Positions 7,851-16,027 of a stretch of DNA of 64,000 nt are shown in pieces (within the stretch, counting starts at the first letter, position 1; each line of letters begins with the position of its first letter). The notes under the pieces are model-generated. The model was given only the letters and a program-made list of their open reading frames with translations. It did no database searches and was not told the origin of the DNA. Source of the stretch: Pontibacillus chungwhensis BH030062 (GTDB lineage Bacteria > Bacillota > Bacilli > Bacillales > BH030062); contig NZ_AVBG01000011.1 of assembly GCF_000770675.1 (NCBI RefSeq), forward strand, positions 62,001-126,000. Direction: 5' to 3'. Both the position numbers and the translations under genes were made by a program.

Positions 7851-8966
7851 TTATTGAATGGCTATACTCGGGTCAAAATCATCCCTGGCAATCTTCGTCT
7901 CCTTCCCCATAGCAATGTTAGCAAGTTCCATTCCAAAATAAGGACCGCTAGTTAAACCAGATGCCCCTAAACCGTTTGCAACAAACAAACCTTCCACACT
8001 AGATACCTTACCAAGGACAGGTCTTGATCCTGGGGTGAAAGGTCTAAAGCCGACTTTAGTTTGAACATAATGGCTTTCTGAGAGCCCCGGAGCAACACGA
8101 AGGACTTTATCTAACAGTTCAGAAACGCCACCAGCTGTGACATCATTATTGAAACCAGCTTCATCTTCCTTAGTAGCGCCTACGACAATCCTTCCATGTT
8201 CAAATGCTAAAATGTAGTGATTGTATGGTGGCAAGACAACTGGCCATTCATTCGTATCACAATCCGGTAAATCCAAATGAATGATCTGCGCTTTTTGAGG
8301 ACGGGCTTCAAAATGTAACCCTAATGGTTTTAGAATCTCTTTAGCCCATGCGCCACCTGTCACCAGCACTTGATCACTTTTATACTGTTCTCCATCTACT
8401 TTAACACCTATAACACGACTTCCTTCGTATATAAGCGTGGCACTTCCGGAAACAATCTTAGCACCATTCTTCTCTGCTGCCCGCATAAGAGCATCTCTCA
8501 CAGCTCCCCCATTAACACGAGCACCACCACTTACGTGGACAGCACAATATTCCTCTGATAGTACAGGGAACAGCTTATGTGTCTCTTCAGCTGAGAGCCT
8601 TGTCACTTCCCCCATTTCGGGAGTCGTTTCTCTCCGATTTAATGCGACTTCCATTTTTCGGTCTAGTTTCTCTTCAGTATCAAAAATATTTATGGCACCA
8701 ACCTGTTTATATCCGGTCTCTGTCTCCCCGTCTCTCTCAAGCGCTTCAATCAGCTCAGGGTAGTAAGCTGCCCCGTTCTCAACGAGTTGATACCAGGATT
8801 TATTTGAACGATTTGTTAGCCAAGGGCAAATAATACCTGCTCCCGCTTCAGTGGCTTGGCCTTGATCTTGTCGGTCGACGAGCGTGACCTGCTCACCCGC
8901 TTTAGCAAGATGATAAGCGGTAGAGGCTCCGACAATTCCGCCTCCAATTACGATATGCTTTTTCAT
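7851..8966 (-). CDS. FAD-dependent amine/amino-acid oxidoreductase (DAO family, DadA/YurR-like)
   Basis: 371 residues with a Rossmann FAD-binding motif at the very N-terminus (VIGGGIVGASTAYHLA) and a DAO-type C-terminal return (GLFVANGLGASGLTSGP). The family oxidises D-amino acids, glycine, sarcosine or related amines, passing electrons to oxygen or a carrier. The middle region around VGFRPFTPGSRPVLG is typical for glycine-oxidase/DadA-like enzymes, and the Bacillus YurR branch is the closest in layout. Substrate cannot be read from the sequence. The start is ATG at 8966 with AGGTG upstream. The small gene at 9035 precedes it on the same strand, 68 bases away, and may be co-transcribed. Confidence 0.85.
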   Translation of the reverse strand: MKKHIVIGGGIVGASTAYHLAKAGEQVTLVDRQDQGQATEAGAGIICPWLTNRSNKSWYQLVENGAAYYPELIEALERDGETETGYKQVGAINIFDTEEKLDRKMEVALNRRETTPEMGEVTRLSAEETHKLFPVLSEEYCAVHVSGGARVNGGAVRDALMRAAEKNGAKIVSGSATLIYEGSRVIGVKVDGEQYKSDQVLVTGGAWAKEILKPLGLHFEARPQKAQIIHLDLPDCDTNEWPVVLPPYNHYILAFEHGRIVVGATKEDEAGFNNDVTAGGVSELLDKVLRVAPGLSESHYVQTKVGFRPFTPGSRPVLGKVSSVEGLFVANGLGASGLTSGPYFGMELANIAMGKETKIARDDFDPSIAIQ

Positions 8967-9034
8967 GATGACACCTATCCCTACTCAGTCTTATGTACTC
9001 TCGTCATTGTACAAGATCTAGGAGCACAACTCAA

Positions 9035-9214
9035 TTAGACCTCTCCTCGCTTTTCGCTGAAGAGAAGCAATAACGTCGCAATTGGACCCGTAAACAATGA
9101 CAATAGGAACCAATTGAGCCCAGTCCGATTCTTCCCTTGAGCTAGAGCCGCATTAATTAAAGCAAGCGTCCCCCACCCTACATAGTATGATTCGTCCAGC
9201 GTAATCACCCCCAC
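9035..9214 (-). CDS. Small membrane protein (59 residues)
   Basis: A short open frame from GTG 9214 (behind AAGG) to TAA 9035. The product has two hydrophobic segments (WGTLALINAALAQGK and WFLLSLFTGPIATLLLLF). The pattern GKNRTGLNWFLLSLFTGPIA resembles small inner-membrane proteins whose middle reads GR/K-S-x3-WF-x-LGxLFGPIA, found widely and of unknown role. Codon usage and the match to that pattern make it likely to be real. The function is unknown. Confidence 0.6.
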   Translation of the reverse strand: MGVITLDESYYVGWGTLALINAALAQGKNRTGLNWFLLSLFTGPIATLLLLFSEKRGEV

Positions 9215-9246
9215 TAAAACCTTAACACAATTTTGGTAAATAATGT

Positions 9247-9275
9247 TTGTTAGATTTTTCTTACTCTTTTATACT
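9247..9275 (+). promoter_or_regulatory. Sigma-A promoter of the P450 gene
   Basis: TTGTTA, 17 bases, TATACT, ending 22 bases before the P450 start codon. Confidence 0.65.
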
Positions 9276-9297
9276 GTAATAAAAGGGGAGTTAAGAC

Positions 9298-10443
9298 ATG
9301 AGTACGAAAGAAAAAGTTTTTCAATCTCAATTCAAAGAAGGCGCCTATCCGTTTTACGAAGAGCTTCGCCAAGAAAACCCCATTTTCAAGATGTCGAAAG
9401 TACATAACCAGACGACCTGGATGGTGACGCGCTATAGTGATGTGAAAGAACTATTAAAGACACCAAGCTTCTTAAAAGGCTTCTCTAAATTATATTCAAA
9501 TGGAAACGAGGAAGGTATTGAACAAAATATTTTCAGAAATATGATGCTAGACCTTGACCCACCCGACCACACACGACTTCGCAAACTTGTCACGCCTTAC
9601 TTTAATCCCAAAACGATCTCAAGCTTAAGCCCTAGAATTGATGACATAGCCAAAGAATTAGTTGAAGAAATGAAAGAAAAACAAGGCCCGGTTGACCTTA
9701 TTGATGAATTCGCCTTCCCATTACCGATTATCGTCATTAGCGAATTGCTAGGTGTACCACCTGAAGATCGTAACTCGTTCCGAAAATGGTCGAACACGAT
9801 CGTAACAGCATCAGAAGGTGAACACCCTCAATTCTCACAAGACGTCAAAGACTTCGTAGCCTATTTAGATGATCTGTTCGAACGCCGTCGTAAAGAACCT
9901 AAAGACGACCTCATCTCGAACCTCATTCAAGCTGAAGAAGAAGGTGAACAGCTAAGTCGTAATGAGCTTTATTCAATGGTCGTACTTCTTATCATTGCCG
10001 GTCATGAGACCACAGTAAATTTAATAGCCAATACGATTTACGCTCTCTTACAGCATCCCGATCAATTCAATAAACTAAAAGAGGACCACAGTTTGATCGA
10101 AAGCGCCATTGAAGAAGGACTCCGATACTATAGCCCAGTTGATTTCTCAACGGCTCGCTGGGTGGAAGATGCCCGTGAATTTCACGGCAAGACCTTAAAA
10201 CGAGGTGATGTAATTTTTGCTTCTTTAACTTCAGCGAATAGAGATGAACAAAAGTTCGGGAACGCATCCATTTTTGGCATTCACTTTTGTCTCGGTGCAC
10301 CACTTGCTAGATTAGAAGGAAAAATTGCGATCCAACATCTATTAACTGCTTGCCCAAACCTCGAGCTCGCCCCGCATACATCCCCTGCATGGCGGAAGAT
10401 GTTTTTACTAAGGGGATTGGAACAGCTCAATGTAACATTATAA
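9298..10443 (+). CDS. Cytochrome P450 (CYP107-like) with an apparent internal deletion before the haem loop
   Basis: 381 residues. Class-I bacterial P450 features are present: the I-helix oxygen-activation motif AGHETT (234-239), ExxR at Glu-273/Arg-276 and the haem-ligand loop GIHFCLGAPLAR with Cys-331. The expected stretch between the K-prime/meander region and that loop is missing. Family members read roughly NRDPxxFxxPxxFDIxRxxNxHLxFGFGIHFCLG, but here NASIF runs straight into GIHFC. The conserved Phe seven residues before the Cys is replaced by Ser. About 15 residues seem lost in frame, which also explains the short length (usually about 395-410). Such a protein may not bind haem properly. 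The start is ATG 9298 after AAAAGGGGAG. A terminator follows. Confidence 0.88.
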   Translation: MSTKEKVFQSQFKEGAYPFYEELRQENPIFKMSKVHNQTTWMVTRYSDVKELLKTPSFLKGFSKLYSNGNEEGIEQNIFRNMMLDLDPPDHTRLRKLVTPYFNPKTISSLSPRIDDIAKELVEEMKEKQGPVDLIDEFAFPLPIIVISELLGVPPEDRNSFRKWSNTIVTASEGEHPQFSQDVKDFVAYLDDLFERRRKEPKDDLISNLIQAEEEGEQLSRNELYSMVVLLIIAGHETTVNLIANTIYALLQHPDQFNKLKEDHSLIESAIEEGLRYYSPVDFSTARWVEDAREFHGKTLKRGDVIFASLTSANRDEQKFGNASIFGIHFCLGAPLARLEGKIAIQHLLTACPNLELAPHTSPAWRKMFLLRGLEQLNVTL

Positions 10444-10449
10444 GTACTT

Positions 10450-10484
10450 AGAAAGAAGTTCAGAGATAACCTGAACTTCTTTCT
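10450..10484 (+). terminator. Rho-independent terminator of the P450 gene
   Basis: A 14-bp stem AGAAAGAAGTTCAG / CTGAACTTCTTTCT with a 7-base loop. Confidence 0.8.
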
Positions 10485-10509
10485 ATGGTTAAACCAATGG
10501 AGGGATCTC

Positions 10510-11241
10510 ATGGCATATAAAGGATCAAATGTTTATGATCAAGAATCGTTTTTCAATCAATTCATGGCTAGAAGAAACAGAGAAACAAGCCCCAATAATA
10601 CAATGGAGAGCCCGGTCATAAATGATCTAATAGATTCCGTTCCAGGTAAGCGAATTCTGGACCTGGGATGTGGGGACGGTAGTTTTGGTTTAACACTAAT
10701 CCAACAGGAGTGTTCTTTTTACGAAGGTGTAGATCCCTCATTAAATATGGTCGAAAAAGCAGGCAATAGATTGCCAGAAGACTATTCCGCTATCCATCTT
10801 TCCTCTATGGAAGATTGGGAGTTTAAAGATCAGCAATATGACGTTGTCGTTTCACGCATGGCTCTTCACTATGTTGCTGATCTCTCCCCTGTTATGAAGA
10901 ATATTTTCCATTCCTTAAGAAACGGAGGACAGTTCTTATGCAGCATCCAACACCCTGTGTTAACGTCATCAGTTGAATGTGCTGCTCTATCCGGAAAACG
11001 ATCAAACTGGGTCGTTGATGATTACTTTAATCAAGGGGAGCGTCAAGAACAGTGGATGGATGAACAAGTAATCAAGTATCACCGAACTACGGAAACATAT
11101 TTTCAGCTTCTAAAAGAGGTAGGGTTTACAATTGAAAACTTAAAAGAATGCGAACCACAAATAAATTATTTCCCTAATGAAGAAGAATACAACCGAAGAA
11201 AGCGAATTCCCCTCTTTCTTGTGTTTTCTTGTCGCAAATAA
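10510..11241 (+). CDS. Class I SAM-dependent methyltransferase
   Basis: 243 residues with the SAM-binding motif I, RILDLGCGDGSFG (about residues 49-61), an acidic strand-2 end (GVDPSLNMVE) and motif IV/post regions (YDVVVSRMALHYV, LRNGGQFLCSIQHP). The layout matches the UbiE/BioC-like Methyltransf_11 group that modifies small molecules. The target is unknown. The start is ATG 10510, preceded by TGGAGGGATCTC. It follows the P450 gene after a terminator, so the two may share neither transcript nor pathway, though a read-through link is possible. Confidence 0.88.
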   Translation: MAYKGSNVYDQESFFNQFMARRNRETSPNNTMESPVINDLIDSVPGKRILDLGCGDGSFGLTLIQQECSFYEGVDPSLNMVEKAGNRLPEDYSAIHLSSMEDWEFKDQQYDVVVSRMALHYVADLSPVMKNIFHSLRNGGQFLCSIQHPVLTSSVECAALSGKRSNWVVDDYFNQGERQEQWMDEQVIKYHRTTETYFQLLKEVGFTIENLKECEPQINYFPNEEEYNRRKRIPLFLVFSCRK

Positions 11242-11245
11242 AAAT

Positions 11246-11269
11246 GGTGCAGTGAAAAAACACTGCACC
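11246..11269. terminator. Bidirectional terminator between convergent genes
   Basis: A 9-bp stem GGTGCAGTG / CACTGCACC with an A6 loop, between the methyltransferase gene and the cupin gene at 11275. Confidence 0.7.
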
Positions 11270-11274
11270 TCCCC

Positions 11275-12156
11275 CTATTCTTCTGCTTCCATTGCATCAG
11301 CCTTTGTCTTATGAACCGTGCCAAAGGGATGTTCAGGTGGCGCATAAATTACATATACCTTAATCGGAACATCACCGATATTTGTTAAGTTGTGCCACTT
11401 ACCTGCTGGTACCATGATGGCAAAATCATCCCCTACCTTTTGTTCAAAGGTAAGCTGATCTTTCGTATCTCCCATCTGTACCAAACCTTCTCCTTGCTCA
11501 AGTCGGATAAACTGATCTATATTGGGGTGAACTTCCAATCCAATGTCGCTTCCAGGCTCAATGCTCATCAAGGTAACTTGAAAGTTCTCCCCCGTCCAAA
11601 GGGCTGTACGAAACGTGTCATTTTGGAGGGTTGCCTCATTAATATCAATTACAAAAGGCTCCCCCCCATAATCTTGTAAAGGTACTCGTGTCTCTTCAGA
11701 GGATAGTGCATTAAATCGTTCAGCATTCTCCACCTCGTCATTACAAGCTCTTAAGAATAAATCGTGGATCGGTGAAAGATGAGATTGCTCATAAAGTTCA
11801 CGATACACTTCATAATTCTGAGTTTGAATATCGTATGCTTTGTTTAGACCCTCCTCATAGGTGTAAAATGGAATTTGATTAATTTGATACGTAGGTTGAT
11901 TACCCGTAATCTCTGTGTACAGATCTGTGAATCGGTTCAAATGATCTTGCTCTTTCCTCAACGATTGAACGATGCTTATATAATCCTTTTCGCTTGGCGC
12001 GGCTTGCGCTAAGCGATTATAGAAGTCTACCGCAGTCGCCTCACCCTTTATTCCTCTTAGCAGCGCTTCCGCTACACGCTGGTTGCTCCGACTCAATTCC
12101 CTTGTGCTGTACGAAGTATCATCCTGATATGGATCAATGTGTGAACCATAATACAC
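11275..12156 (-). CDS. Ferritin-like/rubrerythrin domain fused to a cupin domain, probably spore-associated
   Basis: The N-terminal part (about residues 20-150) is a four-helix ferritin-like domain with E..H-type metal ligands (KGEATAVDFY, RKEQDHLNRF, NDEVENAERF). The C-terminal part (about 165-285) is a cupin with HPNIDQFIRLEQGEG and PAGKWHN. The cupin half is a close paralogue of the protein at 28615. The start is uncertain. A sigma-K/E-like promoter at 12189-12216 would place the RNA start at or beyond the ATG at 12183. The GTG at 12156, nine bases after GAAGGGG, gives MYYGSH, matching the MYY start of the paralogue, so it is preferred. Function is unknown; oxidation chemistry or coat assembly in the mother cell are possibilities. 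Confidence 0.8.
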   Translation of the reverse strand: MYYGSHIDPYQDDTSYSTRELSRSNQRVAEALLRGIKGEATAVDFYNRLAQAAPSEKDYISIVQSLRKEQDHLNRFTDLYTEITGNQPTYQINQIPFYTYEEGLNKAYDIQTQNYEVYRELYEQSHLSPIHDLFLRACNDEVENAERFNALSSEETRVPLQDYGGEPFVIDINEATLQNDTFRTALWTGENFQVTLMSIEPGSDIGLEVHPNIDQFIRLEQGEGLVQMGDTKDQLTFEQKVGDDFAIMVPAGKWHNLTNIGDVPIKVYVIYAPPEHPFGTVHKTKADAMEAEE

Positions 12157-12188
12157 ATTCATCATCCCCTTCAAAAAATTCATCACCC

Positions 12189-12216
12189 CATCCTATGCAA
12201 AGGGCCCATCATTTGT
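12189..12216 (-). promoter_or_regulatory. Sigma-K/sigma-E-like promoter of the ferritin-cupin gene
   Basis: AC, 17 bases, CATAGGATG on the minus strand. It resembles the sigma-K form AC-N16/17-CATAnnnTA (last base differs) and the sigma-E -10. The same CATAGGAT word precedes the paralogous cupin gene at 28615. Confidence 0.5.
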
Positions 12217-12228
12217 ACGAAAATCCTA

Positions 12229-12266
12229 TAAAAAAAGGACTAAACCCTTCATCGGCTTAGTCCTTA
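12229..12266 (-). terminator. Rho-independent terminator of nhaC
   Basis: A 9-bp stem AAGGACTAA / TTAGTCCTT followed on the minus strand by a run of T. Confidence 0.8.
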
Positions 12267-12271
12267 CTTTA

Positions 12272-13684
12272 CTACATGGAAGTCGACTGATCTGACTTCG
12301 CTCCTATCTTATTTTTAACAATACTGAAACCTACAATCGCAAAAATAATCGAAAGAATCGGTGTAATAATATTAAAGAGCGCATATGGTGCATAGGAGAG
12401 TGTTTGAACACCGAGCGTCCCTGCTACAAAAACACCACCTGTATTCCAAGGAACAAGAACGCTCGTTACTGTTCCTCCGTCTTCAACTGCTCGAGATAAA
12501 TTCTTACGATGAAGGTTATGCTTAGGATACACTTCTGCGTACATACGAGCAGGTATAATAATAGAGATGTATTGCTCGGCCATTGATACGTTCGTAAGGA
12601 ATGATGTAAAAATTGTCGTTGGAATGAGTGCTCTACCCGAGCGTATTAAACTGACAATGCCATCCATCAATCTTTCAAGCATCCCCATCCCTTCTAGTAC
12701 TCCTCCAAAGATCATAGCAACAAGAGTAAGGGAGATTGTATACATCATACTGCTTAAACCACCTTTATTAAGCAGTTCACGAATCATCTCATTATCGGTC
12801 TCTAGCGAGAAACCGTCGTACAGTGTGGTAACAGCCGTGCCCACCTGGTCTCCTTGAATCACAATCTGACAAAGAAAACCTAAAATAACCCCAACACTTA
12901 AAGCAGGCAATGCAGGAACTTTGAATAATACGAGTATGATGACGACAAGAGGAACAAGAAGTAACCAAGGAGAAATAAGAAAATGGCTCTCAAGGCTCGT
13001 CATAATCCCTTCAATTTTATCCTTTTCGAAACCGTTTACAGAAAATTTTCTTCCTAAAAAGAAAAATACCGAAAAAGCAATAAGATAAGCTGGAATTGTA
13101 GTATAAAGCATATGTTTAATGTGTTCGAACAAGTTTACATCTGCTATTCCAGAAGCCAAGTTCGTCGTGTCTGATAAAGGGGACATCTTATCGCCCATAT
13201 ATGCTCCAGAAATAATAGCCCCAGCTGTCATTGGTTCTGGGATCCCCATACTAATTCCAATACCCATACCTGCAACGCCTACTGTCGCCATCGTCGACCA
13301 GGAACTTCCGATCGATAAGGCAACGATTGTGCAGAGAAGCATAATTGAGACTAGGAAAAAGCCAGGTGATATGAGTTTAAGTCCATAATAAATCAAACTC
13401 CCTACGATTCCCCCACCAATCCACGAACCGATAATCAGGCCTACTAAAATTAAAATGACTATGGCTGGTAACGATTTATGTATGCCTTTATAATAACTAT
13501 TTTCAATTGCTTCCCATGAATACCCATACAGTAAAGCAATAATAGAAGCTGAAAAAGCCCCTAACAATAATGGTACATGAGGCGCCCCCTCATACTTAAT
13601 GATCGTAAATCCCATCCCCACGATCATAATGAGTAGCGGCAAAACCGCCACAAAAATCGGCATATCTTTCTTCGAATTTTCCAA
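12272..13684 (-). CDS. nhaC: NhaC-family Na+/H+ antiporter
   Basis: 470 residues with about 11-12 transmembrane helices. The NhaC signature is clear: SIGSSWSTMATVGVAGMGIG, then GAIISGAYMGDKMSPLSDTTN, then VPWNTGGVFVAGTLGV. NhaC proteins exchange internal Na+ for external H+ and support growth in saline or alkaline surroundings; a sub-branch (MleN/YqkI) instead couples malate and lactate exchange, and that cannot be excluded. The start is TTG at 13684, eight bases after GGGAG. It is a single-gene unit with its own terminator. Confidence 0.9.
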   Translation of the reverse strand: MENSKKDMPIFVAVLPLLIMIVGMGFTIIKYEGAPHVPLLLGAFSASIIALLYGYSWEAIENSYYKGIHKSLPAIVILILVGLIIGSWIGGGIVGSLIYYGLKLISPGFFLVSIMLLCTIVALSIGSSWSTMATVGVAGMGIGISMGIPEPMTAGAIISGAYMGDKMSPLSDTTNLASGIADVNLFEHIKHMLYTTIPAYLIAFSVFFFLGRKFSVNGFEKDKIEGIMTSLESHFLISPWLLLVPLVVIILVLFKVPALPALSVGVILGFLCQIVIQGDQVGTAVTTLYDGFSLETDNEMIRELLNKGGLSSMMYTISLTLVAMIFGGVLEGMGMLERLMDGIVSLIRSGRALIPTTIFTSFLTNVSMAEQYISIIIPARMYAEVYPKHNLHRKNLSRAVEDGGTVTSVLVPWNTGGVFVAGTLGVQTLSYAPYALFNIITPILSIIFAIVGFSIVKNKIGAKSDQSTSM

Positions 13685-13856
13685 ACCATCAACTCCCTTC
13701 TTTTCATTACAATTTATGACCTTTCCCTCATTTCCCTACGAACTAAACCACCCATTTTTAAAATAAGGAAAAGGAACCAGCTCACCCATAAAACTTTTGG
13801 TAAGATGAAAGTCCGTAAAGAGGGTACGAAGAGGAAGGATTGAGTAAGGTAAAGAC

Positions 13857-13891
13857 AAAAAAAGAAGTGCTACATTTACGTTGAGCACTCC
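13857..13891 (-). terminator. Rho-independent terminator of the PH-like protein gene
   Basis: On the minus strand GGAGTGCT / AGCACTTC around a 12-base loop, followed by seven T. The rest of the 13685-13925 gap holds nothing I can support. Confidence 0.6.
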
Positions 13892-13925
13892 TAAAAAGCC
13901 TAACCACGCTCGGTAAGGAAGTCTA

Positions 13926-14366
13926 TTAAAAATAAGCAGATCTAGGACCTAATTGATCAACTAGGATCCCTTTTACTCTATTAAAGGAAACATCCGTTAA
14001 CTTATCACGGTAAATAGTCTCTTCTGATCCATCTACCATATTTAACGTTAGCATATCATTGTTAACCATAACGACATTATGGATCTGATTGTAATTTATT
14101 TGTTTACTCTTTAATAAAGGAATTTGCGCAATTTCAAGACGATCTTCATGAAATTGAATGTATGATTTCTTCCTTAGTGAATAATAGTATGAGGCTTTTA
14201 TTATACCAATAGTTAAAGTGCCCCCTAATAAAAGCTTATCGCTTAAAGTAAGGCCCGATTGGAACAGAAGCAACAGGAACAAACTTACTACTCCTAGAGC
14301 AACATAGTAGAACAACACGTTATTTCCTTTACGTTTCCACGCTACACTCGAACCATACGGAAACAT
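13926..14366 (-). CDS. Membrane protein with a PH-like C-terminal domain
   Basis: 146 residues. Two N-terminal helices (VLFYYVALGVVSLFLLLLFQ and KLLLGGTLTIGIIKASYYY) are followed by a beta-rich domain of about 75 residues (YIQFHEDRLEIAQIPL, INYNQIHNVVMVNNDMLTL) that looks like the bacterial PH-like (bPH/YcxB) fold. Such proteins are small membrane-anchored modules of unknown role. The start is ATG 14366 after GGGGGAG. Confidence 0.7.
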   Translation of the reverse strand: MFPYGSSVAWKRKGNNVLFYYVALGVVSLFLLLLFQSGLTLSDKLLLGGTLTIGIIKASYYYSLRKKSYIQFHEDRLEIAQIPLLKSKQINYNQIHNVVMVNNDMLTLNMVDGSEETIYRDKLTDVSFNRVKGILVDQLGPRSAYF

Positions 14367-14447
14367 GATAACTCCCCCAAATTCGTTCTTTTTGTTATTT
14401 TATCAGAAAATTCTATCAAAATCTATAAATCTTCTATTCTTTTTAGA

Positions 14448-14477
14448 TTGACCCGACCTTCTTCTGCGTACTAGAAT
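14448..14477 (+). promoter_or_regulatory. Sigma-A promoter of the YczE-like gene
   Basis: TTGACC, 18 bases, TAGAAT, 50 bases before the start codon. Confidence 0.5.
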
Positions 14478-14527
14478 GGCTCAAGGTTAAATAAGCCCTG
14501 ATACTAAAGGAAAGACGAGGGTCAAGA

Positions 14528-15166
14528 ATGGTATATCGCGTAAGTATTTATCTGTTAGGAATGTTGGTTAACTTTTTTGGTGTGGCCTTACTTATTAAAG
14601 CCACTTTAGGCGCGGGATTTTGGACAGCTTTATTTGTAGGTTTATCGGATCAACTCGGATTCACTGTTGGTATATGGTACGCCCTCTTTCAGTTCTTGTT
14701 TATCTTTGCCAACGGATGGCTTATGAAACAGATGCCTGAGCCGCGTGCCATTATACCGCTTGTATTAGAAAGCTTAATACTCGATTTTTGGCTCGAGATC
14801 GTTTTTCACGATTTCACCTTGCTTCATTCACCATTCTTAATACAGGCTGGAGCACTTATGCTCGGAATCACACTTAGCGCTGTCGGAGTCGGAATGTATA
14901 TCCTGCCTGCCTTGCCAAGGGCGCCAGTGGACCAGCTCTTCTTAGCCATCGCAAGCAGATTCAGACTAAGCTTACGCCTTAGCCAAACGCTTGTAGCACT
15001 TACTACATCGACTTCAGCCTTCTTAATTGGAGGGCCTGTCGGACTAGGTACTGCTGCTGGTGTATTATTTGCAGGTCCGATTATTCAGCTAACGTACAGT
15101 AAAGCTTATCCTTATTATTATTTAATTCATCCACACTACAAAAAACGATACGAACTTGCTATATAA
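14528..15166 (+). CDS. YczE/YyaS-type integral membrane protein
   Basis: 212 residues with five to six transmembrane helices. The N-terminal pattern YLLGMLVNFFGVALLIKATLGAGFWTA and the central GVGMYILPALPRAPVDQLFLAI match the YczE-like (YitT-related) family. In B. subtilis YczE is needed for surfactin production by an unknown mechanism and no transport substrate is established. The start is ATG 14528 following GAGGGTCAAG. It is a single gene, closed by a terminator shared with the GNAT gene at 15198. Confidence 0.8.
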   Translation: MVYRVSIYLLGMLVNFFGVALLIKATLGAGFWTALFVGLSDQLGFTVGIWYALFQFLFIFANGWLMKQMPEPRAIIPLVLESLILDFWLEIVFHDFTLLHSPFLIQAGALMLGITLSAVGVGMYILPALPRAPVDQLFLAIASRFRLSLRLSQTLVALTTSTSAFLIGGPVGLGTAAGVLFAGPIIQLTYSKAYPYYYLIHPHYKKRYELAI

Positions 15167-15169
15167 AGA

Positions 15170-15196
15170 AAAGCGTCTGCAACATGAGCAGGCGCT
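15170..15196. terminator. Bidirectional terminator
   Basis: An 11-bp stem (AAAGCGTCTGC with GCAGGCGCTTT, one G-T pair) between convergent genes ending at 15166 and 15198. Confidence 0.8.
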
Positions 15197-15197
15197 T

Positions 15198-15740
15198 TTA
15201 TAATAGCTTTTCTAATTGAAGATCTAACGGCTCTTTCTGATAGATGTCCTCGTTGACCTCTTGTGCTAATATACAGCCCACAGATTGGTAAAAGCGTTGC
15301 GTTTCTACTGCAGGATGAGCGCCAATATAAATTTTCTCAGCACCCAGGTCTTTAGCGATCTCGCAACACTGATAAAATAATTGTTTCCCTATGCCTTCCC
15401 CACGATAAGAATTTGAAACATGAATAAAAGGCAGTGGCACATATTGATTAGCTGATCCAAAGAAACGATTCTCTACATTTGCAAATCCGGCTACCTGAGT
15501 TCCTTCAAAGGCAGCTACTACACCTCCGCCTTCTTCGATGCATCTTTTTAAGTACAAGGAGATGTCCTTTTTCTGCTCTTGGCTCCAATGATCGATAAAA
15601 GAATCAGCCTTTATCTTTACATCGGTTTGGTTTGTCGTATACCACACACTTTTAGTTTCCTGAAACCGGTCGAATTCTATTAAAAATTTTTCATCAATCT
15701 CGTTAACGCTTACATCCCTTATCTGTAGATTTCTCTTCAT
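15198..15740 (-). CDS. GNAT family N-acetyltransferase
   Basis: 180 residues. The acetyl-CoA motif is seen as the basic-glycine loop SNSYRGEGIGKQLFYQC, preceded by a beta strand (GVVAAFEGTQVAGFANVEN) and followed by GAEKIYIGAHPAVETQRFYQSVGC, as in GNAT motif B. Substrate is unknown. The start is ATG 15740 (MKRNLQIRDV), preceded by GGGAGGGATGGATC; a longer frame to 15761 lacks such a site. Confidence 0.85.
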   Translation of the reverse strand: MKRNLQIRDVSVNEIDEKFLIEFDRFQETKSVWYTTNQTDVKIKADSFIDHWSQEQKKDISLYLKRCIEEGGGVVAAFEGTQVAGFANVENRFFGSANQYVPLPFIHVSNSYRGEGIGKQLFYQCCEIAKDLGAEKIYIGAHPAVETQRFYQSVGCILAQEVNEDIYQKEPLDLQLEKLL

Positions 15741-15803
15741 GATCCATCCCTCCCACTTCATTTTACATTAAAAATGGAATCTTAACATTTTTCTGAAAAA
15801 TGA

Positions 15804-15832
15804 TTGACGATGGAAATCTTACCCGTTATAAT
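15804..15832 (+). promoter_or_regulatory. Sigma-A promoter of the SAM riboswitch transcript
   Basis: TTGACG, exactly 17 bases, TATAAT (perfect -10). It lies about 30 bases before the first paired stem of the riboswitch. Confidence 0.8.
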
Positions 15833-15863
15833 CCATATCAAGCTTTATTAATTAAATAACAAA

Positions 15864-15979
15864 CTCTTATCCAGAGTGGCGGAGGGACTAGGCCCTGTGA
15901 CGCCCGGCAACCTTTCAAGGATCGTCCTTGAAAAAGGTGCTAATTCCTACAGATCGATTATTGATCTGGCAGATAAGAG
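15864..15979 (+). ncRNA. SAM-I (S-box) riboswitch aptamer
   Basis: The S-box core is complete. The P1 stem pairs CTCTTAT (15864-15870) with ATAAGAG (15973-15979). The conserved words are GAGTGGCGGAGGGACTAGGC, CCCTGTGACGCCCGGCAACC and AAGGTGCTAATTCC, followed by the P4 arm and GGCAGATAAGAGG. The P3 arm is TCAAGGATCGTCCTTGA. Binding of S-adenosylmethionine stabilises P1 and lets the downstream terminator form, so the methyltransferase gene is on when SAM is low. Confidence 0.95.
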
Positions 15980-15997
15980 GAGGCCTTGTTACATACA

Positions 15998-16027
15998 CCC
16001 TCTTCTTATTCAGGAAGAGGGTTTTCT
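15998..16027 (+). terminator. Riboswitch-controlled transcription terminator
   Basis: CCCTCTTC (15998-16005) pairs with GAAGAGGG (16014-16021), followed by TTTTCTT. Its 5-prime arm can pair instead with AAGAGG of the P1 3-prime strand, giving the antiterminator. A second copy of CCCTCTTC at 16032-16039 can also pair with the same GAAGAGGG. Confidence 0.85.
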
